Source: Paraherbaspirillum soli
GTDB taxonomy: Bacteria; Pseudomonadota; Gammaproteobacteria; Burkholderiales; Burkholderiaceae_D
Length of the DNA: 64,000 nt
Assembly (NCBI RefSeq): GCF_042654985.1
Contig: NZ_JBHSMT010000014.1
Location: 62,001-126,000 of the forward strand
Direction of reading: 5' to 3'
The translations under genes and the position numbers were made by a program. Below, piece by piece: positions 43,748-50,432 of the stretch (positions within the stretch are counted from its first letter, which is position 1; each line of letters opens with the position of its first letter). The notes under the pieces are model-generated. The model saw only the letters and a list, made by a program, of their open reading frames with translations, searched no databases and was not told the DNA's origin.

Positions 43748-44038
43748 CTAAACAGGTTGTTGAGATTCTTCAATCAGTACTTCGGGGTGACGCATTGCGA
43801 TATTCAACAAGGTCCTGGCAGCGCCCGATGGACTGCGGCGGCCTTGTTCCCATTCTTGCAAGGTACGCACCGAGACGCCCATCAGCGCTGCAAATTGCGA
43901 CTGCGACAAACCGGACTGCGTACGTGCCTTGGCGATAGGTGAGACCGCAACAACTGTAGAGCGCGCCGCTTTACCCGATTTCATGTCTTTGACTGATTTG
44001 AGTAAATCAGATTGGAATTGCTCAAGTTCTTTATCCAC
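43748..44038 (-). CDS. NadS-like helix-turn-helix antitoxin (orphan)
   Basis: A 96-residue XRE-type DNA-binding protein of the NadS/HigA kind. The helix-turn-helix is 'SGLSQSQFAALMGVSVRTLQ', followed by 'EWEQGRRSPSGAARTLLNIA'. It begins with GTG at 44036-44038, overlapping the stop of a truncated RelE-family toxin frame (TAA at 44031-44033), the usual toxin–antitoxin arrangement. Because the toxin gene is broken, it is probably an orphan repressor, although it could still act on other loci. Confidence 0.88.
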   Translation of the reverse strand: MDKELEQFQSDLLKSVKDMKSGKAARSTVVAVSPIAKARTQSGLSQSQFAALMGVSVRTLQEWEQGRRSPSGAARTLLNIAMRHPEVLIEESQQPV

Positions 44039-44147
44039 GATTAATTTCCTCTCGTAGTTTGTTCAAAAATTCTGTCGGCAAGTTGTCGAATTTTGCTTTT
44101 GTGTAGGCAATCAGCAGCCAGATTTGGCCATTATCAAGCAGGTTGTA
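44031..44147 (-). pseudogene. 3' remnant of a RelE/HigB-type toxin gene
   Basis: The last 38 codons remain (YNLLDNGQIWLLIAY, then TKAKFDNLPTEFLNKLREE and INRG), which match the conserved C-terminus of NadS-partnered RelE-family toxins. Upstream of the Tyr codon the frame runs straight into the left arm of a GTAGGTTGGGCTG-type palindromic repeat, and I find no N-terminal toxin half beyond it. The remnant overlaps the antitoxin start by 8 bp. Confidence 0.82.
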
Positions 44148-44224
44148 GGTTGTGGTTGAGCCGAAGGCGAAGCCCAACGTTTCATCTCCGTCGCCGCAAA
44201 CGTTGGGCTTTGCAGCCCAACCTA
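44145..44224. repeat. GTAGGTTGGGCTG-family palindromic repeat
   Basis: The right arm GCAAACGTTGGGCTTTGCAGCC…CCTAC and a diverged left arm (GTAGGTTGTGGTTGAGCC, then GAAGCCCAACGTTT) flank a short loop. Its left end coincides with the point where the toxin reading frame is lost. Confidence 0.75.
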
Positions 44225-44308
44225 CTACCCTCCAATTTATCGCGTAGTCGAAGTGCTACCGCTCTCGCTGCCCGAATATCGTGCACATCCCCCGATTTTT
44301 ACGATTTT

Positions 44309-44326
44309 TTTACACTTTGTTTACAC
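44309..44326. promoter_or_regulatory. Candidate KdpE-binding site upstream of the first kdp operon
   Basis: Two direct copies of TTTACAC start 11 bp apart (44309 and 44320), followed by CCCC. This closely resembles the T-rich/TTTACACCCC KdpE site of the E. coli kdp promoter. A possible promoter follows (TTTACA at 44341, CTATAG at 44365). The second kdp operon has the same 11-bp spaced pair. Confidence 0.65.
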
Positions 44327-44416
44327 CCCCGAAGCCACTCTTTACAACATTTTTAGAGCCTTCTCTATAGCCTGTCGGTGTCGTAACCAACGTAATTATT
44401 TTGTAAGAGGCTGATG

Positions 44417-44521
44417 ATGGATCTGGTAATGGATGTGGTTTTTGTCGGCGCGATCATGGCTTTTTTTGCCGTGACCTGGTGGCTGGCAGTGGGATGCAAG
44501 AAGCTGGAGGACAAGCAATGA
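44417..44521 (+). CDS. Kdp-associated micro-protein (single membrane helix)
   Basis: A 34-residue peptide (MDLVMDVVFVGAIMAFF, then AVTWWLAVGCKKLEDKQ) with one membrane helix and a short C-terminal cytoplasmic-like tail beginning Gly-Cys. AAGAGG lies 6 bp upstream of ATG 44417; ATG 44414 is an alternative. Its stop overlaps the kdpF start (ATGA). An equivalent ORF of 31 residues sits at the same place before the second kdpF, with Cys at the same position after the helix. It is too short for usual gene callers. Confidence 0.7.
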   Translation: MDLVMDVVFVGAIMAFFAVTWWLAVGCKKLEDKQ

Positions 44522-44607
44522 ATCCGTTTTATGTACTCGGCGCGGTGGTGACCGTCGCGCTGTTGGTGTACCTGGTCGTTGCTCTGTTAAAAGCGGAGGA
44601 CTTCTGA
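44518..44607 (+). CDS. kdpF: Potassium-transporting ATPase KdpF subunit
   Basis: A 29-residue single-helix peptide (MNPFYVLGAVVTVALLVYLV, then VALLKAEDF), typical of KdpF with its Y-L-V/A-L-L-K-x-E-x-F end. It stabilises the KdpABC complex in the inner membrane. It starts within the stop of the micro-ORF and ends 1 bp before kdpA. Confidence 0.9.
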   Translation: MNPFYVLGAVVTVALLVYLVVALLKAEDF

Positions 44608-44608
44608 T

Positions 44609-46423
44609 ATGACCTCCCAATCCACATTGCTGTTGATTACCTTCCTGGCGGTATTGCTGGTACTTAGCTATCCGCTGGGCAAATTCATCGTCAAGGTTGC
44701 CGGCGGCGCCAGCGAGCATGCACCGGTGCCGGGCTTCGGCTGGCTCAATCGGTTTGAACAGTGGCTGTATCGCTGCGCCGGCATCCAGGCCAAGAGCGAG
44801 ATGAACTGGAAGACCTATGCGCTGGCCCTGCTGCTGTTTAATACCATCGGTGCACTCGCAACCTATGGGCTGCAACGCTTGCAAATATGGCTGCCGCTGA
44901 ATCCGCAAAACTTTGCCAACGTTTCGCCTGATTCTTCTTTCAATACCGCCATCAGTTTTGTCGCCAACACCAACTGGCAAGGCTACGGCGGCGAAAGCAC
45001 GATGAGCTACCTGACCCAGATGCTGGTGCTGGCGGTGCAGAACTTCTTCTCGGCTGCTACCGGGATGGCGGTCGCATTTGCGTTGATTCGCGGTTTCTCG
45101 CGGCATTCGGCGCAGGCGATCGGTAACTTCTGGACCGACGTTACCCGTTCCACCATGTATGTGCTGCTGCCCTTGTGCTTGATTTTCTCCGCGTTCCTGA
45201 TGAGCCAGGGCGTGATCCAGAATTTCGATGCGTATAAGGACGCTGCGATCATGCAGCCGCTGACCTATCAGCAACCGAAGGTCGGCGCCGATGGTCAGCC
45301 ATTGAAAGATGCGGCCGGCGCGCCAGTGATGGAAACCATGAACACCAAGGTCCAGACCCTGGCCATGGGTCCGGTGGCGTCGCAAGAGGCGATCAAGATG
45401 ATAGGCACCAACGGCGGCGGCTTCTTCAATGCCAACTCGGCCCATCCGTATGAGAACCCGACGCCGTTGTCCAACTTCATGCAGATGCTGGCGATCTTCC
45501 TGATCCCGGCCGCGCTGTGCTTCACCTTCGGTTTCATGGTGGGCGATATCCGCCAGGGCTGGGCGGTACTGGCGGCGATGACGATTATTTTCGTCATCAT
45601 GACCGCGGTGGTGATGATCGCGGAAGAGCAGGCGCACCCGGTGCTCAGCACACTTGGCATCGATCAGGCCCACGGTTTGCTGCAATCCGGCGGCAATATG
45701 GAAGGCAAGGAAACCCGCTTCGGCATCAGCGCCTCGGCCTTGTTTGCGGCGGTCACCACCGCGGCTTCTTGCGGCGCGGTGAATGCGATGCACGATTCGT
45801 TTACCGCGTTGGGCGGCATGGTGCCGCTGGCCTTGATGCAAATGGGCGAAGTGGTGTTCGGCGGCGTCGGTTCCGGCCTGTACGGGATGCTGGTGTTCGC
45901 CATCATGGCGGTGTTCATCGCCGGCTTGATGATAGGCCGCACCCCGGAATACCTGGGCAAGAAGATCCAGTCGTTCGAAATGAAAATGACAGCGATTGCA
46001 ATCCTGGCAGTGCCGCTGCTGGTGCTGGGCGGCACCGCGATTGCGGTGATGCTGCCGGCCGGTGTGGCCGGTATCGCCAACCCGGGTGCGCACGGCTTCA
46101 GCGAAATTCTGTACGCGTTTTCTTCGGCTGCCAACAACAACGGCAGCGCCTTCGGCGGCCTGTCTGCCAACACGCCGTTCTATAACGTGATGCTGGCCAT
46201 CGCGATGTGGTTCGGACGCTTCATCATCATCGTCGCGATCCTGGCGATTGCCGGTTCGCTGGCCGCCAAGAAACGGCTGGAACCGAACTCCGGCACGATG
46301 CCGACCCACGGTCCGCTGTTCATTGTGTTGCTGATCGGGGTGGTGGTGCTGGTTGGGGTGCTGAACTATGTGCCGTCGCTGGCATTGGGGCCGGTTGTCG
46401 AACATTTGCAAATGTTTAAATAA
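44609..46423 (+). CDS. kdpA: Potassium-transporting ATPase KdpA subunit (operon 1)
   Basis: A 604-residue channel-like subunit that selects and passes K+. The four pore-loop regions are visible: 'VANTNWQGYGGES', 'GTNGGGFFNANSAHPYENP', 'SCGAVNAMHDSF' and 'NNNGSAFGG'. It is slightly longer than E. coli KdpA (557 residues). The gene ends 6 bp before a GGGACAGAG repeat. A 233-bp gap with two palindromic repeats separates it from kdpB, unlike the near-contiguous spacing usual for kdp operons. Confidence 0.97.
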   Translation: MTSQSTLLLITFLAVLLVLSYPLGKFIVKVAGGASEHAPVPGFGWLNRFEQWLYRCAGIQAKSEMNWKTYALALLLFNTIGALATYGLQRLQIWLPLNPQNFANVSPDSSFNTAISFVANTNWQGYGGESTMSYLTQMLVLAVQNFFSAATGMAVAFALIRGFSRHSAQAIGNFWTDVTRSTMYVLLPLCLIFSAFLMSQGVIQNFDAYKDAAIMQPLTYQQPKVGADGQPLKDAAGAPVMETMNTKVQTLAMGPVASQEAIKMIGTNGGGFFNANSAHPYENPTPLSNFMQMLAIFLIPAALCFTFGFMVGDIRQGWAVLAAMTIIFVIMTAVVMIAEEQAHPVLSTLGIDQAHGLLQSGGNMEGKETRFGISASALFAAVTTAASCGAVNAMHDSFTALGGMVPLALMQMGEVVFGGVGSGLYGMLVFAIMAVFIAGLMIGRTPEYLGKKIQSFEMKMTAIAILAVPLLVLGGTAIAVMLPAGVAGIANPGAHGFSEILYAFSSAANNNGSAFGGLSANTPFYNVMLAIAMWFGRFIIIVAILAIAGSLAAKKRLEPNSGTMPTHGPLFIVLLIGVVVLVGVLNYVPSLALGPVVEHLQMFK

Positions 46424-46428
46424 TCCTT

Positions 46429-46488
46429 TGCGGGACAGAGTTTATGAGGCGCCGCAGCGTGCCGAATTACTCTGTCCCCAACTGACTA
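46429..46488. repeat. GGGACAGAG-family palindromic repeat, copy E
   Basis: The core GGGACAGAGTTTATGAG…CGAATTACTCTGTCCCC with right flank AACTGACTAAA begins 6 bp after the kdpA stop, within the kdpA–kdpB gap. Confidence 0.85.
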
Positions 46489-46529
46489 AACAAGAAATTT
46501 CAAGCTACTAAATACTTTGCAAGACAGAA

Positions 46530-46624
46530 GTAGGGCGGATGAGCGAAGCGTTATCCGCCATGCCGGCCGCACAACATGCGACAGAGGTATGCGTGGCGGA
46601 AGACGCTACGCTTTTCCGCCCTAC
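46530..46624. repeat. Palindromic repeat, GTAGGGCGG family, copy 3 (mixed arms)
   Basis: Left arm GTAGGGCGGATGAGCGAAGC…; the right arm, reversed, reads GTAGGGCGGAAAAGCGTAGC…, so the two arms belong to different subtypes, as in copy 1. It ends 32 bp before the kdpB start. Confidence 0.85.
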
Positions 46625-46656
46625 CTTGTTAAGTAAAAATGATTAAAAGGAACATC

Positions 46657-48735
46657 ATGTCTCGCACCAATCTGACGCTGTTCGATTCCGCGCTGCTCGG
46701 CCCGGCCATCGTCGCATCGTTCAAAAAACTGGCGCCGCGCACGCAGTTGCGCAACCCGGTCATGTTCGTGGTTTATATCGGCAGCATCCTGACCACGATG
46801 TTGTATTTCCAGGCCCTGACCGGCAAGGGTGAAGCCAGTCCCGGCTTTATTCTCGGCATCTCGGTCTGGCTTTGGTTCACGGTATTGTTCGCCAACTTCG
46901 CCGAGGCGCTGGCCGAAGGCCGCAGCAAGGCCCAGGCCGAATCATTGCGGGCGCTGAAGCAAACCGTGAGCGCCAAAAAACTGGAGCGTCCAACCGCCCC
47001 CAAGGGCCAGCTCAGCAACTGGTTGGCGACACCCGCCAGCAACCTGCGCAAAGGCGATGTGGTGCTGGTCGAAGCGGGCGATGTGATCCCGGTCGACGGC
47101 GAGGTGATCGAAGGGGTGGCGTCGGTCGACGAAAGCGCCATCACTGGCGAATCGGCACCGGTGATTCGCGAATCCGGCGGCGACTTTTCGGCCGTCACCG
47201 GCGGTACCCGGGTGCTGTCCGACTGGCTGGTGGTGCGGGTCTCGGTCAATCCAGGCGAAGCTTTCCTGGATCGCATGATTGCGATGGTGGAAAACGCGAA
47301 ACGGCAAAAGACGCCGAACGAAATCGCGCTGACCATTTTGCTGGTGGCGCTGACCATCGTGTTTCTGCTGGTGACGGTGACCTTGCTGCCGTTCTCTTTA
47401 TTCAGTGTGGACGCCGCCAAAAGCGGGTTGCCGATCACGATCACGGTGCTGGTGGCCTTGCTGGTGTGTTTGATCCCGACCACCATCGGCGCCTTGCTGT
47501 CGGCGATCGGGGTGGCCGGCATGAGCCGCATGATGCAGGCCAACGTGATCGCCACTTCCGGCCGTGCGGTGGAAGCGGCCGGCGACGTCGATGTGCTGTT
47601 GCTGGACAAGACCGGCACCATCACGCTCGGCAACCGCCAGGCTTCGGCTTTCATTCCAGCGCCCGGTATCACCGAGCAACACCTGGCGGATGTCGCGCAA
47701 CTGGCGTCGCTGGCCGATGAAACGCCGGAAGGCCGCAGCATCGTGGTGCTGGCCAAACAGCGCTTCAATATCCGCGAACGCGAGATGAGTTCGCTGCACG
47801 CCACCTTTGTGCCGTTCACCGCACAGACCCGGATGAGCGGTGTCGATATCGGCGCTCGTGCAGTGCGCAAGGGTTCGTCGGAAGCCTTGAAAAAATACGT
47901 GGAAACACTGGGCCAGCCGTTCCCGAACGAAGTCGCGCTGGCGGTGGACGACGTCGCCCGCCGCGGCAGCACGCCGCTGGTGGTGGTGGACGACGGCGTG
48001 GTGATGGGCGTGGTGGAGCTGAAGGACATCGTCAAGGGCGGGATCAAGGAACGCTTCGCCGAATTGCGCCGGATGGGGATCAAGACCGTGATGATCACCG
48101 GCGACAATCGCCTTACTGCGGCTTCGATTGCGGCCGAAGCGGGGGTCGATGACTTCCTGGCGGAAGCGACGCCGGAAGACAAGCTCAAGCTGATTCGCAG
48201 TTATCAGTCCGAAGGCCGGCTGGTGGCGATGACCGGCGACGGCACCAACGATGCGCCGGCGCTGGCCCAGGCCGACGTCGCGGTGGCGATGAACAGCGGC
48301 ACGCAAGCGGCGAAAGAGGCCGGCAACATGGTCGACCTGGATTCCAACCCGACCAAGCTGCTGGAGATCGTCGAGATCGGCAAACAGATGCTGATGACGC
48401 GCGGTGCGTTGTCGACGTTCTCGATTTCGAACGACATCGCCAAGTATTTCGCGATCATCCCGGCGGCCTTCGTCACCACTTATCCGCAGCTCGGCGCATT
48501 GAACGTGATGCATCTGGCCAGCCCGTCGTCGGCCATCATGTCGGCCGTGATTTTCAACGCCTTGATTATCGTGGTACTGATTCCGCTGGCGCTGAAAGGG
48601 GTTGCGTATCGGGCGGTCGGCGCCGCATCGCTGTTGCGCCGCAACCTGTTGATTTATGGTCTGGGCGGCATCTTGTTGCCTTTCATCGGCATCAAATTGA
48701 TCGACATGGTTTTGTCGCTCATGAATCTGGTTTAG
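46657..48735 (+). CDS. kdpB: Potassium-transporting ATPase KdpB subunit (operon 1)
   Basis: A 692-residue P-type ATPase catalytic subunit. The phosphorylated aspartate is D317 in 'LLLDKTGTITLG'. The actuator has 'ITGESAPVIRESGGDFSAVT', with the inhibitory-phosphorylation serine in TGES, and the hinge has 'MTGDGTNDAPALAQADVAVA'. The C-terminal helices include 'LLRRNLLIYGLGG'. I chose ATG 46657 with AAGGA 7 bp upstream; ATG 46639 would add six residues. kdpC follows after 10 bp. Confidence 0.97.
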   Translation: MSRTNLTLFDSALLGPAIVASFKKLAPRTQLRNPVMFVVYIGSILTTMLYFQALTGKGEASPGFILGISVWLWFTVLFANFAEALAEGRSKAQAESLRALKQTVSAKKLERPTAPKGQLSNWLATPASNLRKGDVVLVEAGDVIPVDGEVIEGVASVDESAITGESAPVIRESGGDFSAVTGGTRVLSDWLVVRVSVNPGEAFLDRMIAMVENAKRQKTPNEIALTILLVALTIVFLLVTVTLLPFSLFSVDAAKSGLPITITVLVALLVCLIPTTIGALLSAIGVAGMSRMMQANVIATSGRAVEAAGDVDVLLLDKTGTITLGNRQASAFIPAPGITEQHLADVAQLASLADETPEGRSIVVLAKQRFNIREREMSSLHATFVPFTAQTRMSGVDIGARAVRKGSSEALKKYVETLGQPFPNEVALAVDDVARRGSTPLVVVDDGVVMGVVELKDIVKGGIKERFAELRRMGIKTVMITGDNRLTAASIAAEAGVDDFLAEATPEDKLKLIRSYQSEGRLVAMTGDGTNDAPALAQADVAVAMNSGTQAAKEAGNMVDLDSNPTKLLEIVEIGKQMLMTRGALSTFSISNDIAKYFAIIPAAFVTTYPQLGALNVMHLASPSSAIMSAVIFNALIIVVLIPLALKGVAYRAVGAASLLRRNLLIYGLGGILLPFIGIKLIDMVLSLMNLV

Positions 48736-48745
48736 GAGTTTTGAA

Positions 48746-49417
48746 ATGAAATCCGCATCTGTAACATCCGCCGCATCTGCATCCAGCAAACAAGCTGCAC
48801 CTTCAACCCCTGCCGCCGCTTCGGTGCAAGCCAGCTCGTCGTCGGTATTGCGTCCGGCGCTGGTGTTGTTCGCCGGGCTGACCTTGCTGTGCGGCGTGAT
48901 CTATCCGCTGGCGGTGACCGGCATCGGCAAAGTGGCTTTTGCCGATCAGGCCTCCGGCAGCTTGATCATGCGCGACGGCAAGCTGATCGGTTCACGCTTG
49001 ATCGGTCAGGAATTTTCCACCCCCGGTTATTTCTGGGGCCGTTTGTCGGCTACCAGCCCGATGCCGTATAACGCCAGCTCGTCCGGCGGCTCCAACTTCG
49101 GACCCAGCAATCCGGCGTTGATCGACGCCGTCAAGGGCCGGATCGCAGCTTTGAAAGCGGCCGATCCTGACAACACGCAAGCGATTCCGGTAGACCTGGT
49201 AACCGCCTCCGGCAGCGGCCTCGATCCGGAAATCAGCGTGGCCGCGGCTTACTACCAAGCAGGCCGCATTGCCCGTGAACGCAAGTTGAATGTCGACACG
49301 GTGCGCAGCATGATAGCCGCGCTGCAATCGACGCGCACCTTGGGTTTCTTTGGCGAGCCGCGGGTCAACGTCATGGCGCTGAACATGGCGCTGGACCGTC
49401 AGCCGGGTTCAAATTAA
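48746..49417 (+). CDS. kdpC: Potassium-transporting ATPase KdpC subunit (operon 1)
   Basis: A 223-residue subunit with one membrane helix ('PALVLFAGLTLLCGVIYPLA') and a periplasmic domain carrying 'SRLIGQEFSTPGYFWGRLSA', 'ELVTASGSGLDPEIS'-like sequence (here with Asp-Leu-Val) and a C-terminal 'VNVMALNMALDRQ'. It has an extra Ala/Ser-rich N-terminal tail of about 30 residues compared with E. coli KdpC, perhaps meaning the true start is later, but AGGAG precedes this ATG. Confidence 0.94.
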   Translation: MKSASVTSAASASSKQAAPSTPAAASVQASSSSVLRPALVLFAGLTLLCGVIYPLAVTGIGKVAFADQASGSLIMRDGKLIGSRLIGQEFSTPGYFWGRLSATSPMPYNASSSGGSNFGPSNPALIDAVKGRIAALKAADPDNTQAIPVDLVTASGSGLDPEISVAAAYYQAGRIARERKLNVDTVRSMIAALQSTRTLGFFGEPRVNVMALNMALDRQPGSN

Positions 49418-49464
49418 TTTTTCACCCCGTTCCACCCTAACTACATTAAATGCTTGTAAATTTC

Positions 49465-50223
49465 ATGAAAAAAATTGTCTATTTTGCTGGTCTGGTCACT
49501 GTTATCGGCGTTACCGCTTTTAGTGCAAATCTCTCTCACGCGGAAGAAGTCGCTCCGGCGGCGGTTCCAGATAACGCGCTGACGTTTAACGCCGGCGTCG
49601 TTTCCGACTATCGTTACCGCGGGATTTCCCAAACCCGCCTGAAACCGGCCCTGCAAGGCGGCGCGGATTACGTGAATAACCCAACCGGCTTTTATGCCGG
49701 AACCTGGTTGTCGACATTGAAATGGATCAAGGACAGCGGCGGCAACGGCAATATCGAGGTGGATGTGTACGGCGGCAAGAAGGGCAATTTCACGACGGAT
49801 CTGACGTATGACGTCGGCGTGCTGACCTATATCTACCCATCCAACGACTTGCATCCGAATGCCGACACCACCGAAATTTACGGCCAACTCGGCTATGGCC
49901 CGGCCTATATCAAGTATTCGCATGCGGTGACCAACCTGTTCGGCTTTGCCGACAGCAAGAACAGCGGCTACCTGGATATCGGCGCCAACATTGACGTGAG
50001 CAACGGCTACACCGTCAACCTGCACGCCGGCCATCAAAGCGTGAAGCACAATTCGGCCTCCAGCTATACCGACTGGAAAGTCGGCGTGACCAAGGATTTC
50101 GGCTTCATGTCCGCCAGTCTTGCGGTGCTCGGAACCGACACCAAAGCCTATGTCGGTCCTGCGCCGGAGCATAAGGATCTGGGTAAGAAGGCTTTGCAGC
50201 TGGCGTTGACCAAAACGTTCTAA
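49465..50223 (+). CDS. TorF-family putative porin (Gcw_chp)
   Basis: A 252-residue outer-membrane protein with a signal peptide ending near 'LSHAEE'. The mature N-terminus has the family pattern 'LTFNAGVVSDYRYRGISQT', followed by repeated amphipathic strands ('GYLDIGANIDVSNGYTVNLH') and a C-terminal Phe. It lies between kdpC and kdpD in the same direction, so it may be made under the same K+-limiting control and aid entry of small ions or solutes. The start at 49465 fits the signal peptide; ATG 49450 is possible. Confidence 0.85.
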   Translation: MKKIVYFAGLVTVIGVTAFSANLSHAEEVAPAAVPDNALTFNAGVVSDYRYRGISQTRLKPALQGGADYVNNPTGFYAGTWLSTLKWIKDSGGNGNIEVDVYGGKKGNFTTDLTYDVGVLTYIYPSNDLHPNADTTEIYGQLGYGPAYIKYSHAVTNLFGFADSKNSGYLDIGANIDVSNGYTVNLHAGHQSVKHNSASSYTDWKVGVTKDFGFMSASLAVLGTDTKAYVGPAPEHKDLGKKALQLALTKTF

Positions 50224-50231
50224 TGTGTTTT

Positions 50232-50347
50232 GTAGGTCGGAAAAGCGCAGCGCCTTCCGACGGCGTGAATCGCATCAGCCGGTCAAGCCCTTGGCTCTTT
50301 TCGGCGATGCATCCAACGTCGGAAGACGCTACGCTTTTCCGACCTAC
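50232..50347. repeat. Palindromic repeat, GTAGGTCGG subtype, copy 5
   Basis: Left arm GTAGGTCGGAAAAGCGCAGC…; the right arm, reversed, reads GTAGGTCGGAAAAGCGTAGC…, with a ~55-bp loop. It lies 8 bp past the porin stop and 85 bp before kdpD. Confidence 0.85.
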
Positions 50348-50432
50348 ATGTCGTATTGCTGTAACGGATGGATAATATCCATCTACAATTCGTAGTACGC
50401 ACAATGCTTCACCCCCTACCTCGACCAATCTG

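Noticed and set aside
44227..44290. N-terminal half of the broken toxin gene beyond the repeat
   Set aside because: The leftward frame here gives an Arg/Ala-rich peptide that I cannot match to a RelE-type N-terminus.
44396..46411. 671-codon minus-strand open frame opposite kdpA
   Set aside because: The translation is His/Gln/Arg-rich with no domain. kdpA is certain.
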